DNA of 58,203 nucleotides from Oscillospiraceae bacterium (GCA_017472735.1 JAFUOD010000005.1:1-58203); one strand, 5' to 3'. Shown: positions 16,467 through 26,076, counted from the first letter of the stretch. Numbers and translations are program-made. Notes: generated by a model from the sequence alone, not told the origin.

Positions 16467-16568
16467 CCGCATTTTGCTAACGCAAAACCGAAATATTTCA
16501 AACTGCCATCGAATCAACGCTCGGCACGAAACCGCACTCCGCCTTCGGCGGGCGCGCTCCCACGCCTC
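16467..16568. repeat. 102-bp direct repeat, copy 1
   Basis: It matches copy 2 at 16646-16747 at 97 of 102 positions. Inside are two palindromes: TTTTGC-GCAAAA and a CCGCCTTCGGCGGGCG hairpin. The 77 bases between the copies are unrelated. Confidence 0.85.
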
Positions 16569-16645
16569 ACAATCGGCGGGCACATTTTGCTCACAGCTTC
16601 ACTGCCTACACCGCCGATATAAATATTTCTTGCGGTTCTGTCAAA

Positions 16646-16747
16646 CCGCATTTTGCTAACGCAAAACCGAAATATTTCAAACTGCCATCGCATTCACGCT
16701 CGGCACGAAACCGCACTCCGCCTTCGGCGGGCGCGCTTTCACGCCTC
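16646..16747. repeat. 102-bp direct repeat, copy 2, overlaps ATPase stop
   Basis: This is the second copy, offset by 179 bases. Its last nine bases (16739-16747) include the stop and final codons of the Ca2+ ATPase on the minus strand, so insertion of the unit may have set the end of that protein. Confidence 0.85.
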
Positions 16748-19282
16748 GCTTTTCACAAACAACTGCACAATTCCCGAAACTACAGGCACTGCCGCCGCAA
16801 ATCCCAAAGAAATCAGCATATCATTCCACGAAAGTGCCACTGTTTGCATAACGCTTTGCAACGGCACAATGTAAATGCACGCCGCTAAAACAGCGGCAGA
16901 TACCATAACCGACCATATCAGCGACCTATTTCCAAAGGGGTTAAGCGCAAACACCGATTTTTCCTCGCTTCTGCACTCAAAAACATGAATCAACTGCGAC
17001 ATTATCAGCGTCACAAGCGCCGCGGTTCGTGCAGTTTCAATTGTTTCCCCCGTTTGCAAGAGGTATACAAAGCACCCAAGCGTGCAAAGCCCGATCAATA
17101 TACCTCGTGTGATTATTTTGCGAAGCAAACCACGGCTGAAAAAGTCGCCCGAGAAATCTCTCGGCTTGCGGTGCATAATGCTCTCTTCACTGCCCTCAAG
17201 TCCCAAAGCAATGGCAGGCAAGCCGTCTGTCACAAGGTTAACAAGCAAAAGCTGTGTCGGCAAAAGCACAACAGGCAGTCCCAAAATGATTGACAGAAAC
17301 ATTACCATAACCTCGCCTATGTTGCACGAGATAAGGTATCTCACAAACTTTCTAATGTTCGAATATATCGTGCGCCCTTGCCTAACTGCCGAGCATAGTG
17401 TTGCAAAGTTGTCGTCCAACAGAATAATGTCCGCTGCTTGCTTACTCACATCCGTGCCCGAAATTCCCATCGCAACACCAATGTCAGCCTCTTTAATGGC
17501 GGCCGCATCGTTAACACCGTCACCTGTCATCGCAACTGTTTCACCCGATTCTTTATACGTCGAAACGATCCTCAGCTTATCCTCGGGGCTGACCCGCGCA
17601 AACACTCTTATATTATTTATCTTAGTCTTAAACTCCTCGTCCGAAAGCTTTTGCAGCTCCTCGCTCGAAATTACCATATCTCCTTTCTCTAAAAGCCCCA
17701 CCTGTTTCGCAATTGCCGAGGCGGTAAGCTTGTGGTCTCCGGTAATCATAACCACCTTTATACCGGCTTTTTTGCACGCTGTTACCGCACGCCTTGCCTC
17801 TTTTCGGGGAGGGTCCTGCATACCCATAAGCCCCAAGAACACCTCGTTTCCGTTTGCATCTGTAAAGCTAAATGCCAGTACACGCAAGGCGTTTGCGGCA
17901 TATCTGTCCGCTTGTTCAAAAACCTCTTTTTTAGCCTTTTTAGTGAGGGGTACAGCACCGGAATCGTTCATTATCATATCGCATCTGTTTAAAACAACAT
18001 CGCAAGCGCCTTTTGTAAATGTTGTAACCTCGCCTAAACATTTCACCTTAACGCTCATCATTTTTGTTTCACTGTCAAAAGGCACTTCGCTCAATCTTAT
18101 ATAGCTTTTAAGCGACTGCTTCGTAATTCCGCATTTTGCCGCCGCCACCAAAAGTGCCGCTTCTGTAGGGTCGCCAATCGCTGCACCTTCGGTTAAAGAG
18201 GGTAGCGTTGCGTTGTTACACAGCACCGCACACTTCAAAAGCATGTTAACAGCATCAGAGGTTTCGGCTTTCTTGCCTTCGCAAAGCAATTCACCTCTTG
18301 CAGAATTGCCGCTGCCTGTAAAGCTGTAATCCTTGTCAAATATCCACAGCGATGTCACCGTCATTTTGTTCTGCGTTAGCGTGCCTGTCTTGTCTGTGCA
18401 AATAACAGTTGTGCAGCCAAGAGTCTCGACCGAGTGCAGCTTGTGAACCAAAGCCTTTTGTTTAAGCATTCGTCTAACGGCAAGTGCCAAAGCAATGGTA
18501 ACAGTTGCAGGCAAACCCTCGGGAATTGCCGCAATTGCAATGGTTATACCCGTCATCAGCATGTCAAAAATCGGTTCTCCTCTTAAAACTCCCGCTGCAG
18601 CAACCACCAGACAAACCCCAATACAAATAATCGAAAGCACCACGCCAAGCTTGCCAAGCTTTTTTTGCAAAGGCGTTTTGTCGTCTCCCGCATTCTCAAT
18701 CAGCTTCGATACCTTGCCCATTTCGGTGTTCATTCCTGTCGCAGTAACCTCGCAAACCGCAGTGCCCTTTGTTACCGCAGTGCCCATATATGTAAAGTCG
18801 TCTTTCTTTACAGCTTCCGATTCCCCTGTAAGCATAGATTCATCGCAATTAAGCTCGTTCGAGGTTATAATTCTGCCGTCTGCAGGCACTCTGTCACCGG
18901 CTTCAAGCAAAAAAACATCACCCACAACAAGCTCGCTCGCTTCAATCTTTTGTTTCTTTCCATCTCTTATAACCGTTGCCGTCGGTGCAGTCATAGTTTC
19001 TAAAGCTTCTAAAGTTTTCTCTGTCTTATACTCCTGCACAAACCCAAGCACGGCGTCCATCAAAACAATTGCAATCATTGTAAGTGCGTCATAGACCTCG
19101 CCCATAAATGCCGAAATTATAGTCGCTGCCAGCAAAATCAGCACCATAACATCTTTAAATTGCGACAAAAACAGAGATATCAGACTTTGCTTTTTGCCGC
19201 TTTCAAGTCGGTTTTCGCCGTCCTCTTTCAGCCTTTTCTTTGCGTCAAGCGAGGTCAGTCCCATTTGATAAATATCCTGCAT
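16739..19282 (-). CDS. Ca2+-translocating P-type ATPase
   Basis: This 847-residue P2-type pump exports cations, most likely Ca2+. The actuator loop LTGESEAV is at 151-158, the phosphorylated Asp297 is in DKTGTLT, and the PEGLP kink is at 254-258 in the fourth membrane helix. Further on, MTGDGVNDAAA and ten hydrophobic segments are visible. Length and motifs fit the SERCA/PMCA-like bacterial group. Start: the ATG at 19300 lies inside the arm of a terminator hairpin, while ATG 19282 follows AAAGGGAG at a good distance, so I use 19282. The C-terminus runs into a repeat unit. Confidence 0.93.
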   Translation of the reverse strand: MQDIYQMGLTSLDAKKRLKEDGENRLESGKKQSLISLFLSQFKDVMVLILLAATIISAFMGEVYDALTMIAIVLMDAVLGFVQEYKTEKTLEALETMTAPTATVIRDGKKQKIEASELVVGDVFLLEAGDRVPADGRIITSNELNCDESMLTGESEAVKKDDFTYMGTAVTKGTAVCEVTATGMNTEMGKVSKLIENAGDDKTPLQKKLGKLGVVLSIICIGVCLVVAAAGVLRGEPIFDMLMTGITIAIAAIPEGLPATVTIALALAVRRMLKQKALVHKLHSVETLGCTTVICTDKTGTLTQNKMTVTSLWIFDKDYSFTGSGNSARGELLCEGKKAETSDAVNMLLKCAVLCNNATLPSLTEGAAIGDPTEAALLVAAAKCGITKQSLKSYIRLSEVPFDSETKMMSVKVKCLGEVTTFTKGACDVVLNRCDMIMNDSGAVPLTKKAKKEVFEQADRYAANALRVLAFSFTDANGNEVFLGLMGMQDPPRKEARRAVTACKKAGIKVVMITGDHKLTASAIAKQVGLLEKGDMVISSEELQKLSDEEFKTKINNIRVFARVSPEDKLRIVSTYKESGETVAMTGDGVNDAAAIKEADIGVAMGISGTDVSKQAADIILLDDNFATLCSAVRQGRTIYSNIRKFVRYLISCNIGEVMVMFLSIILGLPVVLLPTQLLLVNLVTDGLPAIALGLEGSEESIMHRKPRDFSGDFFSRGLLRKIITRGILIGLCTLGCFVYLLQTGETIETARTAALVTLIMSQLIHVFECRSEEKSVFALNPFGNRSLIWSVMVSAAVLAACIYIVPLQSVMQTVALSWNDMLISLGFAAAVPVVSGIVQLFVKSEA

Positions 19283-19284
19283 AT

Positions 19285-19334
19285 AAAAACTCCCTTTCAT
19301 TAACTCGTCCTTGTAACGAGTCTATGAAAGGGAG
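19285..19334 (-). terminator. Terminator hairpin that contains the ATPase ribosome site
   Basis: On the minus strand, arms 19334-19324 and 19300-19290 (11 bp), plus 19321-19316 and 19308-19303 (6 bp), form a long stem with a two-base mismatch, a 7-base loop and five T (19289-19285). It stops the aldo-keto reductase transcript. The same 3' arm holds AAAGGGAG, the ribosome site of the ATPase, so read-through mRNA would have that site hidden. Confidence 0.8.
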
Positions 19335-19354
19335 CATCATTTTATTCTTAAAAA

Positions 19355-20356
19355 CTATCCTGCCAAAACAGCTTCAATCATTGCAAGCTCTTCATCTGTA
19401 AATCCAAGCTTATCAACAATTTTTGCATTGTCCTCAATCTGGCTTACCTTGCTTGCTCCAATCAAAACAGTTGTAACCCTGTCGTTTCTTAACACCCACG
19501 AAAGCGCCATCTGTGCCAAAGTCTGACCTCTAAGCGAGGCAATCTTGTTCAGCGCTTCAATCTTTTCAAGAAGCTTTGGCGTAATAGACGACGACTTCAA
19601 AAAATGCTCTCTTGCCGCCCTGCTGTCCGAGGGGATACCTTTTAGGTATTTGTCAGTAAGCAAGCCCTGTGCCAATGGGCTGAAGCAAATACAACCGGCG
19701 CCTACTTCCTCAAGCGTATCAAGCAAGCCGTCACTTTCAACCCAGCGGTTAAGCATGCTATAGCTTACTTGGTTTATCAAAAGAGGAACACCGTTTTCTT
19801 TCAAGAGGTGTGCGGCTTCTTTCGTTCCTGCCGAACCATAGTTCGAAATTCCAACATAAAGCGCCTTGCCCTGTTTAACAATGTCCGATAAAGCAGTCAT
19901 CGTTTCCTCTAAAGGCGTATTTCCGTCGGGCACATGATGATAGAAAATATCAACATAATCAAGCTTCATTCGCTTAAGGCTCTGGTCAAGGCTCGCCATT
20001 AAATATTTTCTCGAACCGCCTATCCCATAAGGACCTTTCCACATGTCATATCCCGCTTTTGTCGAAATTATCATTTCATCTCTGTATGGACGCATATCGC
20101 TGTCCATAATTCTTCCAAAGTTTTCTTCAGCCGAGCCGTACACAGGGCCGTAGTTATTTGCAAGGTCAAAATGAGTAATGCCAAGGTCAAAGGCGCGTCT
20201 TATCATGGCTTTCTGGTTTTCAAAATCATCAACCGAGCCAAAGTTGTGCCAAAGCCCCAATGCAACTCTTGGAAGCTGTAAACCGCTTCTTCCGCATCTT
20301 ATATATTTCATTCTGCCGTCATATCGGTCTTTATCCGCTTTATAAACGTTATGCAT
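19355..20356 (-). CDS. Aldo/keto reductase, YghZ-like
   Basis: This 333-residue TIM-barrel oxidoreductase uses NADPH to reduce carbonyls. The catalytic tetrad is visible as Asp64, Tyr69 (FDLANNYG), Lys100 (ISTKAGYD) and His140/141 (FYHH). The N-terminal GRSGLQLPRVALGLW and the NNYGPVYGSAEENFG loop place it near YghZ (glyceraldehyde-3-phosphate/methylglyoxal reductase) and Kv-beta-type members. The natural substrate is uncertain. A GGGGAGG ribosome site precedes the ATG. It lies 21 bases after the flavin reductase gene, so the two are probably co-transcribed. Confidence 0.9.
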   Translation of the reverse strand: MHNVYKADKDRYDGRMKYIRCGRSGLQLPRVALGLWHNFGSVDDFENQKAMIRRAFDLGITHFDLANNYGPVYGSAEENFGRIMDSDMRPYRDEMIISTKAGYDMWKGPYGIGGSRKYLMASLDQSLKRMKLDYVDIFYHHVPDGNTPLEETMTALSDIVKQGKALYVGISNYGSAGTKEAAHLLKENGVPLLINQVSYSMLNRWVESDGLLDTLEEVGAGCICFSPLAQGLLTDKYLKGIPSDSRAAREHFLKSSSITPKLLEKIEALNKIASLRGQTLAQMALSWVLRNDRVTTVLIGASKVSQIEDNAKIVDKLGFTDEELAMIEAVLAG

Positions 20357-20377
20357 TTTTAAACCTCCCCAAAAGAT

Positions 20378-20878
20378 TTATCTGCAATATGCCTTTACGA
20401 TCTCGCCTACATAAACCGTGTGCAGGTCGTTAGCAGGGTAGTTCTTATTAAGAACATCCTTATCAACAAAGCTGTCAGCGCTCATTTCCTGAGCATAAAG
20501 CTTGCGGCACACAATAACAAGGTCAGCTTCTTCAAAAGCAACACTTCCGTCAACAAACCAAGGGGTCAATCCTGTTTCCTTCGGCTTGTCATAATCTCTT
20601 CCCGAATATTTTCCGCAAAAAGCAAGCGCATCTCTGTAACCCTCAGGGAAGAACGCAAGCGTAAACATATCAGCCTCATCAACAAATTTCTTTGTATATC
20701 TCTGAGGTCTTATGTAAACAGTGGCAACGCACTTGTTCCACAAAATGCCCACGCCGCCCCACGAGGCTGTCATTGTGTTAAACGATTCCTCATTTCCTGC
20801 CGAAATCAAACACCAATCCTTGCCGATCCTCTCAAAGGGATTGAAAGTCAGCTTGCTAATATCAAATTCCTTAAGCAT
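20378..20878 (-). CDS. Flavin reductase family protein (flavoredoxin-like)
   Basis: This 166-residue protein has the split-barrel flavin-binding pattern: an N-terminal WCLISAG, then NTMTASWGGVG and ATVYIRPQRYT. It probably binds FMN and passes electrons between NAD(P)H or ferredoxin-type donors and flavin. The partner is unknown. It is the first gene of a two-gene unit with the aldo-keto reductase, downstream of the prs terminator. A GAAAGGACTGAG ribosome region precedes the ATG. Confidence 0.85.
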   Translation of the reverse strand: MLKEFDISKLTFNPFERIGKDWCLISAGNEESFNTMTASWGGVGILWNKCVATVYIRPQRYTKKFVDEADMFTLAFFPEGYRDALAFCGKYSGRDYDKPKETGLTPWFVDGSVAFEEADLVIVCRKLYAQEMSADSFVDKDVLNKNYPANDLHTVYVGEIVKAYCR

Positions 20879-20911
20879 AAACTCAGTCCTTTCGTGTTTG
20901 TTGTTTTATTA

Positions 20912-20946
20912 AAAAGAGTGATAAACCGTGCGCTTATCACTCTTTT
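20912..20946 (-). terminator. Terminator of prs
   Basis: Arms 20912-20924 and 20934-20946 pair over about 13 bases around a short loop. On the minus strand the stem ends in TTTTT. It separates prs from the flavin reductase gene. Confidence 0.85.
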
Positions 20947-20954
20947 AAATCCAT

Positions 20955-22103
20955 TTACTTCTTATGCTGCTCTAAAAGCACTTTTACCTTTGCCGAGGGG
21001 TCAATAATATCGCTTACCGACATATCATGGTTAAGTGCCGCAACAAAGTAAGATACATACTTTGTGCAGTCAACCTGATGGAACCATTCACGGCTTTTAA
21101 GCTCTTCTGTCGCATAGGTCAGATTTGTGCCGTAAACACCGTCAATTATTCCGTCATTATAAGCCTTGTCAAAGCTATCCAGTCCGTTTGTGAATATAGA
21201 GTATGTGGCATATGCAAACACTCTTTTTGCTTTTCTGTTCTTAAGCTCATAAGCCAAATCAAGCATAGATTCACCGGATGAAATAATATCGTCAGCAATA
21301 AACACATCCTTGCCCGAAACATCATCGCCCAAATATTCGTGAGCAACAATGGGGTTACGGCCGTTAACGATCACCGAATAATCGCGTCTTTTATAGAACA
21401 TACCAAGGTCAACGCCCATAACCGAAGCATAGTACATATTTCTTGCCATAGCGCCTTCGTCGGGTGATACAACCATCATATGCTCCTTATCGCAGATGAT
21501 GTCATCCTTCGAGTTAAGAAGGGTCTTAAGCACCTGGTAAGAGGGGATAATGTTGTCAAATCCCATAAGAGGTACAGCATTCATAACTCTGGGGTCGTGT
21601 GCGTCAAATGTCAGAATGTTTTCAACACCCATCGACTGAAGCTCCTGAAGCATCCATGCACAGTCCAAAGATTCACGGTAGCTTCTTCTGTGCTGTCTGC
21701 CGCCGTAAAGCAAAGGCATAATAACGTTAATTCTATGCGCCTTACCGCCTGCAGCCTGAATGATTCTCTTAAGGTCCTGGTAATGGTCATCGGGTGACAT
21801 ATGGTTCTCATGTCCGAATAACGGGTAAGTGCAGGAATAGTTGCCTGTATCGCAAACAATAAACAGGTCATATCCTCTTACGGTTTTCGAGATAAGAGCC
21901 TTTGCATCGCCCGACTGGAATCTTGGGCACTTTGTGGGAATGAGGAAGGTGTCTACATCCTGTCCTGACTGCTTAGCCCATGTTACAAGATAGTCATTGA
22001 TCTTTTCGCCGAGCTCTTTGGCGCCATCCATTGCGATGATGCCCAAGGGTGCTACACTCGCCAACGGGTTAAACACCTGAGCAGTCTTTTTGAGTTTTGA
22101 CAT
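20955..22103 (-). CDS. prs: Ribose-phosphate pyrophosphokinase, long clostridial form
   Basis: PRPP synthetase joins ATP pyrophosphate to ribose-5-phosphate, feeding purine, pyrimidine, histidine and tryptophan synthesis. Visible features are GGRQHRRSYRESLDC (ATP loop region), LTFDAHDPR, and the PRPP-binding loop DVFIADDIISSGES. At 382 residues it is longer than the roughly 315-residue classical form and has an extended N-terminus, as in several clostridia. Start ATG 22103 follows AAAGGA; the TTG at 22106 is an alternative. It lies 39 bases after potD without a visible terminator, so some read-through from the pot operon is possible. Confidence 0.9.
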   Translation of the reverse strand: MSKLKKTAQVFNPLASVAPLGIIAMDGAKELGEKINDYLVTWAKQSGQDVDTFLIPTKCPRFQSGDAKALISKTVRGYDLFIVCDTGNYSCTYPLFGHENHMSPDDHYQDLKRIIQAAGGKAHRINVIMPLLYGGRQHRRSYRESLDCAWMLQELQSMGVENILTFDAHDPRVMNAVPLMGFDNIIPSYQVLKTLLNSKDDIICDKEHMMVVSPDEGAMARNMYYASVMGVDLGMFYKRRDYSVIVNGRNPIVAHEYLGDDVSGKDVFIADDIISSGESMLDLAYELKNRKAKRVFAYATYSIFTNGLDSFDKAYNDGIIDGVYGTNLTYATEELKSREWFHQVDCTKYVSYFVAALNHDMSVSDIIDPSAKVKVLLEQHKK

Positions 22104-22142
22104 CAAATCACGTCCTTTAGTTTTTTGTATGATAATTAAAAA

Positions 22143-23387
22143 TTAAAACGAATCTCGTTTTTTCTTTCTTGCGCGCAAAACATTAACCAAAACGGTTGCC
22201 GCAATCAAGGCAAGCAAGAACAAAGGTACAAACCACGGGTTCGACTGTCCGATCTTAAGCTGATTCCAAAGCGTCTGCGTCAGCTCGTTGGTTTCGGGCG
22301 AGAGGTTAATAAACACTTCGGTATTGTTCATCAAATATTCGTCCGAGGGGTAGGAAAGCGGGTTGTTTTGTACCTCTTCGTCCAAAAGCTCAAATGCAGC
22401 CGAGTTCGGTGTCGAATATCCTGTATAGTCGCAGTTTAAGTAAGCTACCTCAGCCTCGCACAAAAAGTTTATATACATCTCAGCAGCTTCTTTATTCTTA
22501 GCTGTTACGGGAATGCACATTGCATCAACAAACTGGTTAGTGCCCTCTTCGGGAACGCAGTAGGTAAGATCGGGGTTATCCTCGATCATAATAAGTGCGT
22601 CACCTGCATAATAAGGCGCAATAGCAGCGCTTCCGCCCTCCATCTTGTCAAAAATCTCGTCCATTACATATCCCTGAACGATCTCTTTTTGCTCCTGTAA
22701 AATCACCGATGCGTGCTCAAGCTCTGCAACATTTTCGGTATTCATCGAATATCCCAAATAAGTCAGCGCAATGCCAAAAGCGTCACGAGGGTTATTAAAC
22801 ATCAAAATATTGCCGGCATATTTTTCATCCCAAAGCGAGCTCCAGCCGGTGATCTCTTCATCCACCATTGCGGTGTTATAAATAATACACACCATACCCC
22901 AAAGGTAGGGCACGGAATACTCGTTTTCAGGGTCATATTCGGGGTTCAAAAATGTAGGATTAATGTTTTTAAGATTGGGAATATTGTCATAATCAAGCTT
23001 TTGCAAAAGATCTTCCTCAATCATCTTCGAAAGCATGTAGTCGCTGGGGAATATAACGTCATAGCTTGCGCCGCCCGAGCGAAGCTTTGAATAAAGCGTC
23101 TCGTTGCTGGCATAGGTTTTATAGTTTACCGTAATTCCCGTAATAGCTTCAAAAGCCTTGTTAACATCAAGCATATCAGGCTCGTTGATCGACAGATATT
23201 CGCCCCAGTTTGCAACGTTTAAGGTAATGCCCTCGTCTTTTAACTTAGAATAGTCATAATCCGAGAAAAGCTCGGGGTCAAGCCCTGCCTCCTCAGGCGT
23301 AAGAACAGTCACAGGCTCTTTGCTGCAGCCTGCAAGCAAAAGGGTAAGCACCGCTAAAAAAAGCGCTAAAAATCTTTTCATAACCAT
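22143..23387 (-). CDS. potD: Spermidine/putrescine-binding lipoprotein with C-terminal anchor
   Basis: This 414-residue substrate-binding protein starts with a signal peptide ending in a lipobox (LLAGC), so Cys is lipidated at the cell surface. The PotD-like domain shows NVANWGEYL, YDVIFPSDYM and VPYLWGM. Unusually, a second hydrophobic segment (PWFVPLFLLALIAATVLV) and a basic tail follow at the C-terminus, so the protein would be anchored at both ends. It is the last gene of potABCD. Start ATG 23387 lies 4 bases after GGAGC, with ATG 23381 as an alternative. Confidence 0.9.
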   Translation of the reverse strand: MVMKRFLALFLAVLTLLLAGCSKEPVTVLTPEEAGLDPELFSDYDYSKLKDEGITLNVANWGEYLSINEPDMLDVNKAFEAITGITVNYKTYASNETLYSKLRSGGASYDVIFPSDYMLSKMIEEDLLQKLDYDNIPNLKNINPTFLNPEYDPENEYSVPYLWGMVCIIYNTAMVDEEITGWSSLWDEKYAGNILMFNNPRDAFGIALTYLGYSMNTENVAELEHASVILQEQKEIVQGYVMDEIFDKMEGGSAAIAPYYAGDALIMIEDNPDLTYCVPEEGTNQFVDAMCIPVTAKNKEAAEMYINFLCEAEVAYLNCDYTGYSTPNSAAFELLDEEVQNNPLSYPSDEYLMNNTEVFINLSPETNELTQTLWNQLKIGQSNPWFVPLFLLALIAATVLVNVLRARKKKRDSF

Positions 23388-23400
23388 CAAGCTCCTTTCC

Positions 23401-24225
23401 TTAGTGATGCACAGCAGCTCTTGCCAAAGCTCTGTCATGACGAAGCTTGCGGTTCTGCAAAAAGTTCTTGCCGATAAGAACTATTGCAATAACAACAAAT
23501 ATAATTGCCGATAAAGCGTTTATCTCCGGCGAAACTTTTCTTCTTGTCATCGAGTCGATGGTGATAGAAAGAGTCTCAATATTCTCGCCTGCGGTGAAAT
23601 AGCTGACGATAAAGTCATCAATCGAATATGTCATCGCCATTAAAAAGCCCGAGAAGATACCGGGCATGATCTCAGGCACAACAACCTTAAAGAATGCCAT
23701 TTTGCTGTCACAGCCAAGGTCCATTGCCGCCTCAACAAGATTGGGATTCATTGTCCTTAACTTGGGCAAAACGTTATAAATAACATAAGGCACGTCAAAC
23801 GAGATATGCGCCAAAATAAGCGAAACAAAGCCGAATTCAAATCCTGAGCGATCCACCAAATATCTGAACAAAAGCATCAGCGAAACACCCATGATGATCT
23901 CGGGACTGATAACAGGAATATAGGTTAAGTTCATCAAAATCGTTCTCGAGGTCTTTCTCATGTTATAAATTCCTATCGCCGCCATTGTTCCCAAAATCGT
24001 TGAGAAGACAGAAGCCGCAACCGCAACAATAATCGTGTTCATCAAAGATGTCATTATTGTTTCATTCTGGAACAGCTTTATGTACCAATCAAAGGTGAAA
24101 CCTGTCCAGTTAGCGCGCGATTTCGATTGGTTGAACGAGAAAACGATCAACACAAAAATCGGAATATAAAGGAATGCATAGACTGCATATAAATAAAGCT
24201 TCGAGCTAAAACGCATTTTTGTCAT
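23401..24225 (-). CDS. potC: Polyamine ABC transporter permease PotC
   Basis: This is a 274-residue membrane permease with about six spans and the cytoplasmic EAA-type loop EAAMDLGCDSKMAFFKVVVPEIMPG that contacts the ATPase. It pairs with PotB to form the channel for spermidine/putrescine import. It overlaps potB by 4 bases (ATGA), implying coupled translation, and is followed 13 bases later by potD. The C-terminus is basic. Confidence 0.92.
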   Translation of the reverse strand: MTKMRFSSKLYLYAVYAFLYIPIFVLIVFSFNQSKSRANWTGFTFDWYIKLFQNETIMTSLMNTIIVAVAASVFSTILGTMAAIGIYNMRKTSRTILMNLTYIPVISPEIIMGVSLMLLFRYLVDRSGFEFGFVSLILAHISFDVPYVIYNVLPKLRTMNPNLVEAAMDLGCDSKMAFFKVVVPEIMPGIFSGFLMAMTYSIDDFIVSYFTAGENIETLSITIDSMTRRKVSPEINALSAIIFVVIAIVLIGKNFLQNRKLRHDRALARAAVHH

Positions 24226-25028
24226 ACTGCACCCTCCTCACTGCCAAACTGGTTGAACAAGCTCATCATAAAGAGAACAATTACCATTAATACCAGCGCC
24301 ATTGCCGAGCCGAGATGCGGGTTATAAGAGTTACCCAAAAACTGCGACTCAATAAAGTCGCCTATAAGGTCGTTGGTGCCGCCGCCAAGCATTCTTGAAA
24401 TTACAAAGGTCGAAACACTGGGCACAAACACTGCAACAATACCGGTAGAAATACCGGGCATGGAAAGAGGCAAAATTACCTTTCTTACAAGGTTTATCTT
24501 GTTGCAGCCAAGGTCCTGTGCCGCTTCAACCGTGTGAGGCTCGATCTTCGTCATTACCGAATGCAAGGGTAAGATCATAAAAGGCAGGTAGTTATAAACC
24601 ATACCCAAAATAACAGCGCCTGCATTGTTGATAAGGTCAAACGGTCCTAATCCAACAAGGCTGAACATCTTGTTAATAAGTCCGTTGGGCTCCAAAAGGG
24701 TCATCCAGGCATAAGTTCTCAAAAGAAAGCTTATCCACATGGGTACCATGATAAGAATTATCAAGCTTGACTGGTTCATCGAACTCACTCGCGAAATTAT
24801 ATAAGCAGCAGGGAAGGCGATAACCAGACAGATGACCGTTGCGATAATCGCAAAAACTATCGAACGGAACAGCACTGACATATAGTCGGACATCTGAAAC
24901 AAATTGTCTAACGTAAAGTTTCCGTCGCTGTCAGTCAGCGCAAAAAACACAACGAGCGACAAGGGAATGATGGTAAAAATCAAGACCCATGCAATATAGG
25001 GAACAGCAAGAAATTTAGAAGCCTTCAT
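24222..25028 (-). CDS. potB: Polyamine ABC transporter permease PotB
   Basis: This 268-residue permease has about six spans, and its EAA loop is EAAQDLGCNKINLVRKVILP. It forms the transport channel with PotC. The start ATG 25028 is one base after the potA stop. The ribosome site AGGAGGAAGA lies in the last codons of potA, so the longer frame starting at 25079 is not the gene. Confidence 0.92.
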   Translation of the reverse strand: MKASKFLAVPYIAWVLIFTIIPLSLVVFFALTDSDGNFTLDNLFQMSDYMSVLFRSIVFAIIATVICLVIAFPAAYIISRVSSMNQSSLIILIMVPMWISFLLRTYAWMTLLEPNGLINKMFSLVGLGPFDLINNAGAVILGMVYNYLPFMILPLHSVMTKIEPHTVEAAQDLGCNKINLVRKVILPLSMPGISTGIVAVFVPSVSTFVISRMLGGGTNDLIGDFIESQFLGNSYNPHLGSAMALVLMVIVLFMMSLFNQFGSEEGAV

Positions 25029-25029
25029 C

Positions 25030-26076
25030 TTACTCTTCCTCCTGCTTGTGCATGATATGTATATCTGTAGGAGTGACATTCATGCCGATGATCGAGCCGA
25101 CCTCCTCACTCTGTGTCGAATGGATTATCCACTTATATCCCAAAGCATCAACACTTATCTCATAGTGAACGCCTTTAAAGATAACGTTTTCAACAACACC
25201 GATAATTGCGCCCTGATACTGAGGTACGACCTTAATATCTTCAGGTCTTATTACAACGTCAACAAGCTCATCCTTTTCAAAGCCCTTGTCAACGCAGGCA
25301 AATTCCTTGCCGGCAAATTCAACCAAAAAGTCACGGCGCATAATACCGTCAATAATGTTCGATTCACCGATAAAGTCGGCAATAAAAGCATTATTGGGCT
25401 CGTTATAAATATCCTGAGGTGTGCCTATCTGCTGAATGGTACCGTCCTTCATAACAACAACGGTATCCGACATCGTCAAAGCTTCCTCTTGGTCATGTGT
25501 TACATAAATAAATGTAATCTCAAGCTCCTGCTGAATTCTCTTAAGCTCGATCTGCATTTCTTTTCTAAGCTTAAGGTCCAACGCACCCAAAGGCTCATCT
25601 AAAAGCAAAACCTTAGGTCTGTTTACAAGCGCTCTTGCAATAGCGATTCGCTGCTGCTGACCGCCCGAAAGGGAATTGATAGATCGCTTTTCAAACCCCT
25701 CCATGTTAACGAGCTTAAGCATTTCTTCAACTCGTGCCTTAATTTCTTTTTCGGGAAGCTTCTGTATCCTTAGACCAAATGCAATATTCTCGAAAATGTT
25801 AAGGTGAGGGAAGAGGGCATACTTCTGGAAGACCGTGTTAACCTGTCTTTTGTGGGGAGGCAGATTATTGATCTTCACGCCATTAAAAAATAACTCACCG
25901 CTTGCCATTTCAGCAAAGCCACCAATGATACGTAGGGTAGTAGTTTTTCCGCACCCGGACGGACCTAAAAGTGTAACGAACTGCTTGTCTATGATATCAA
26001 GGTTAATATCCTTTAAGATCTTCTCCCCGTCATACTCGACCACAGCATTTCGTAAGCTGATGATAGTATTTTTCAA
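25030..26076 (-). CDS. potA: Polyamine ABC transporter ATPase PotA
   Basis: This 348-residue ATPase powers the transporter. It shows Walker [10 protein letters not shown], signature LSGGQQQR, Walker [12 protein letters not shown] and the switch His in [12 protein letters not shown]-terminal TOBE-type regulatory domain follows from about residue 240. It is first in the operon potA-potB-potC-potD. Its own promoter lies 67-95 bases upstream. Confidence 0.95.
   Translation of the reverse strand: MKNTIISLRNAVVEYDGEKILKDINLDIIDKQFVTLLGPSGCGKTTTLRIIGGFAEMASGELFFNGVKINNLPPHKRQVNTVFQKYALFPHLNIFENIAFGLRIQKLPEKEIKARVEEMLKLVNMEGFEKRSINSLSGGQQQRIAIARALVNRPKVLLLDEPLGALDLKLRKEMQIELKRIQQELEITFIYVTHDQEEALTMSDTVVVMKDGTIQQIGTPQDIYNEPNNAFIADFIGESNIIDGIMRRDFLVEFAGKEFACVDKGFEKDELVDVVIRPEDIKVVPQYQGAIIGVVENVIFKGVHYEISVDALGYKWIIHSTQSEEVGSIIGMNVTPTDIHIMHKQEEE

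Noticed and set aside
17082-18104. 340-codon plus-strand frame opposite the Ca2+ ATPase
   Set aside because: Shadow frame; composition is that of an antisense reading and the ATPase motifs are all on the other strand.
19282-19354. Manganese (yybP-ykoY) riboswitch before the P-type ATPase
   Set aside because: Only about 70 bases separate the genes and they are filled by the terminator hairpin.
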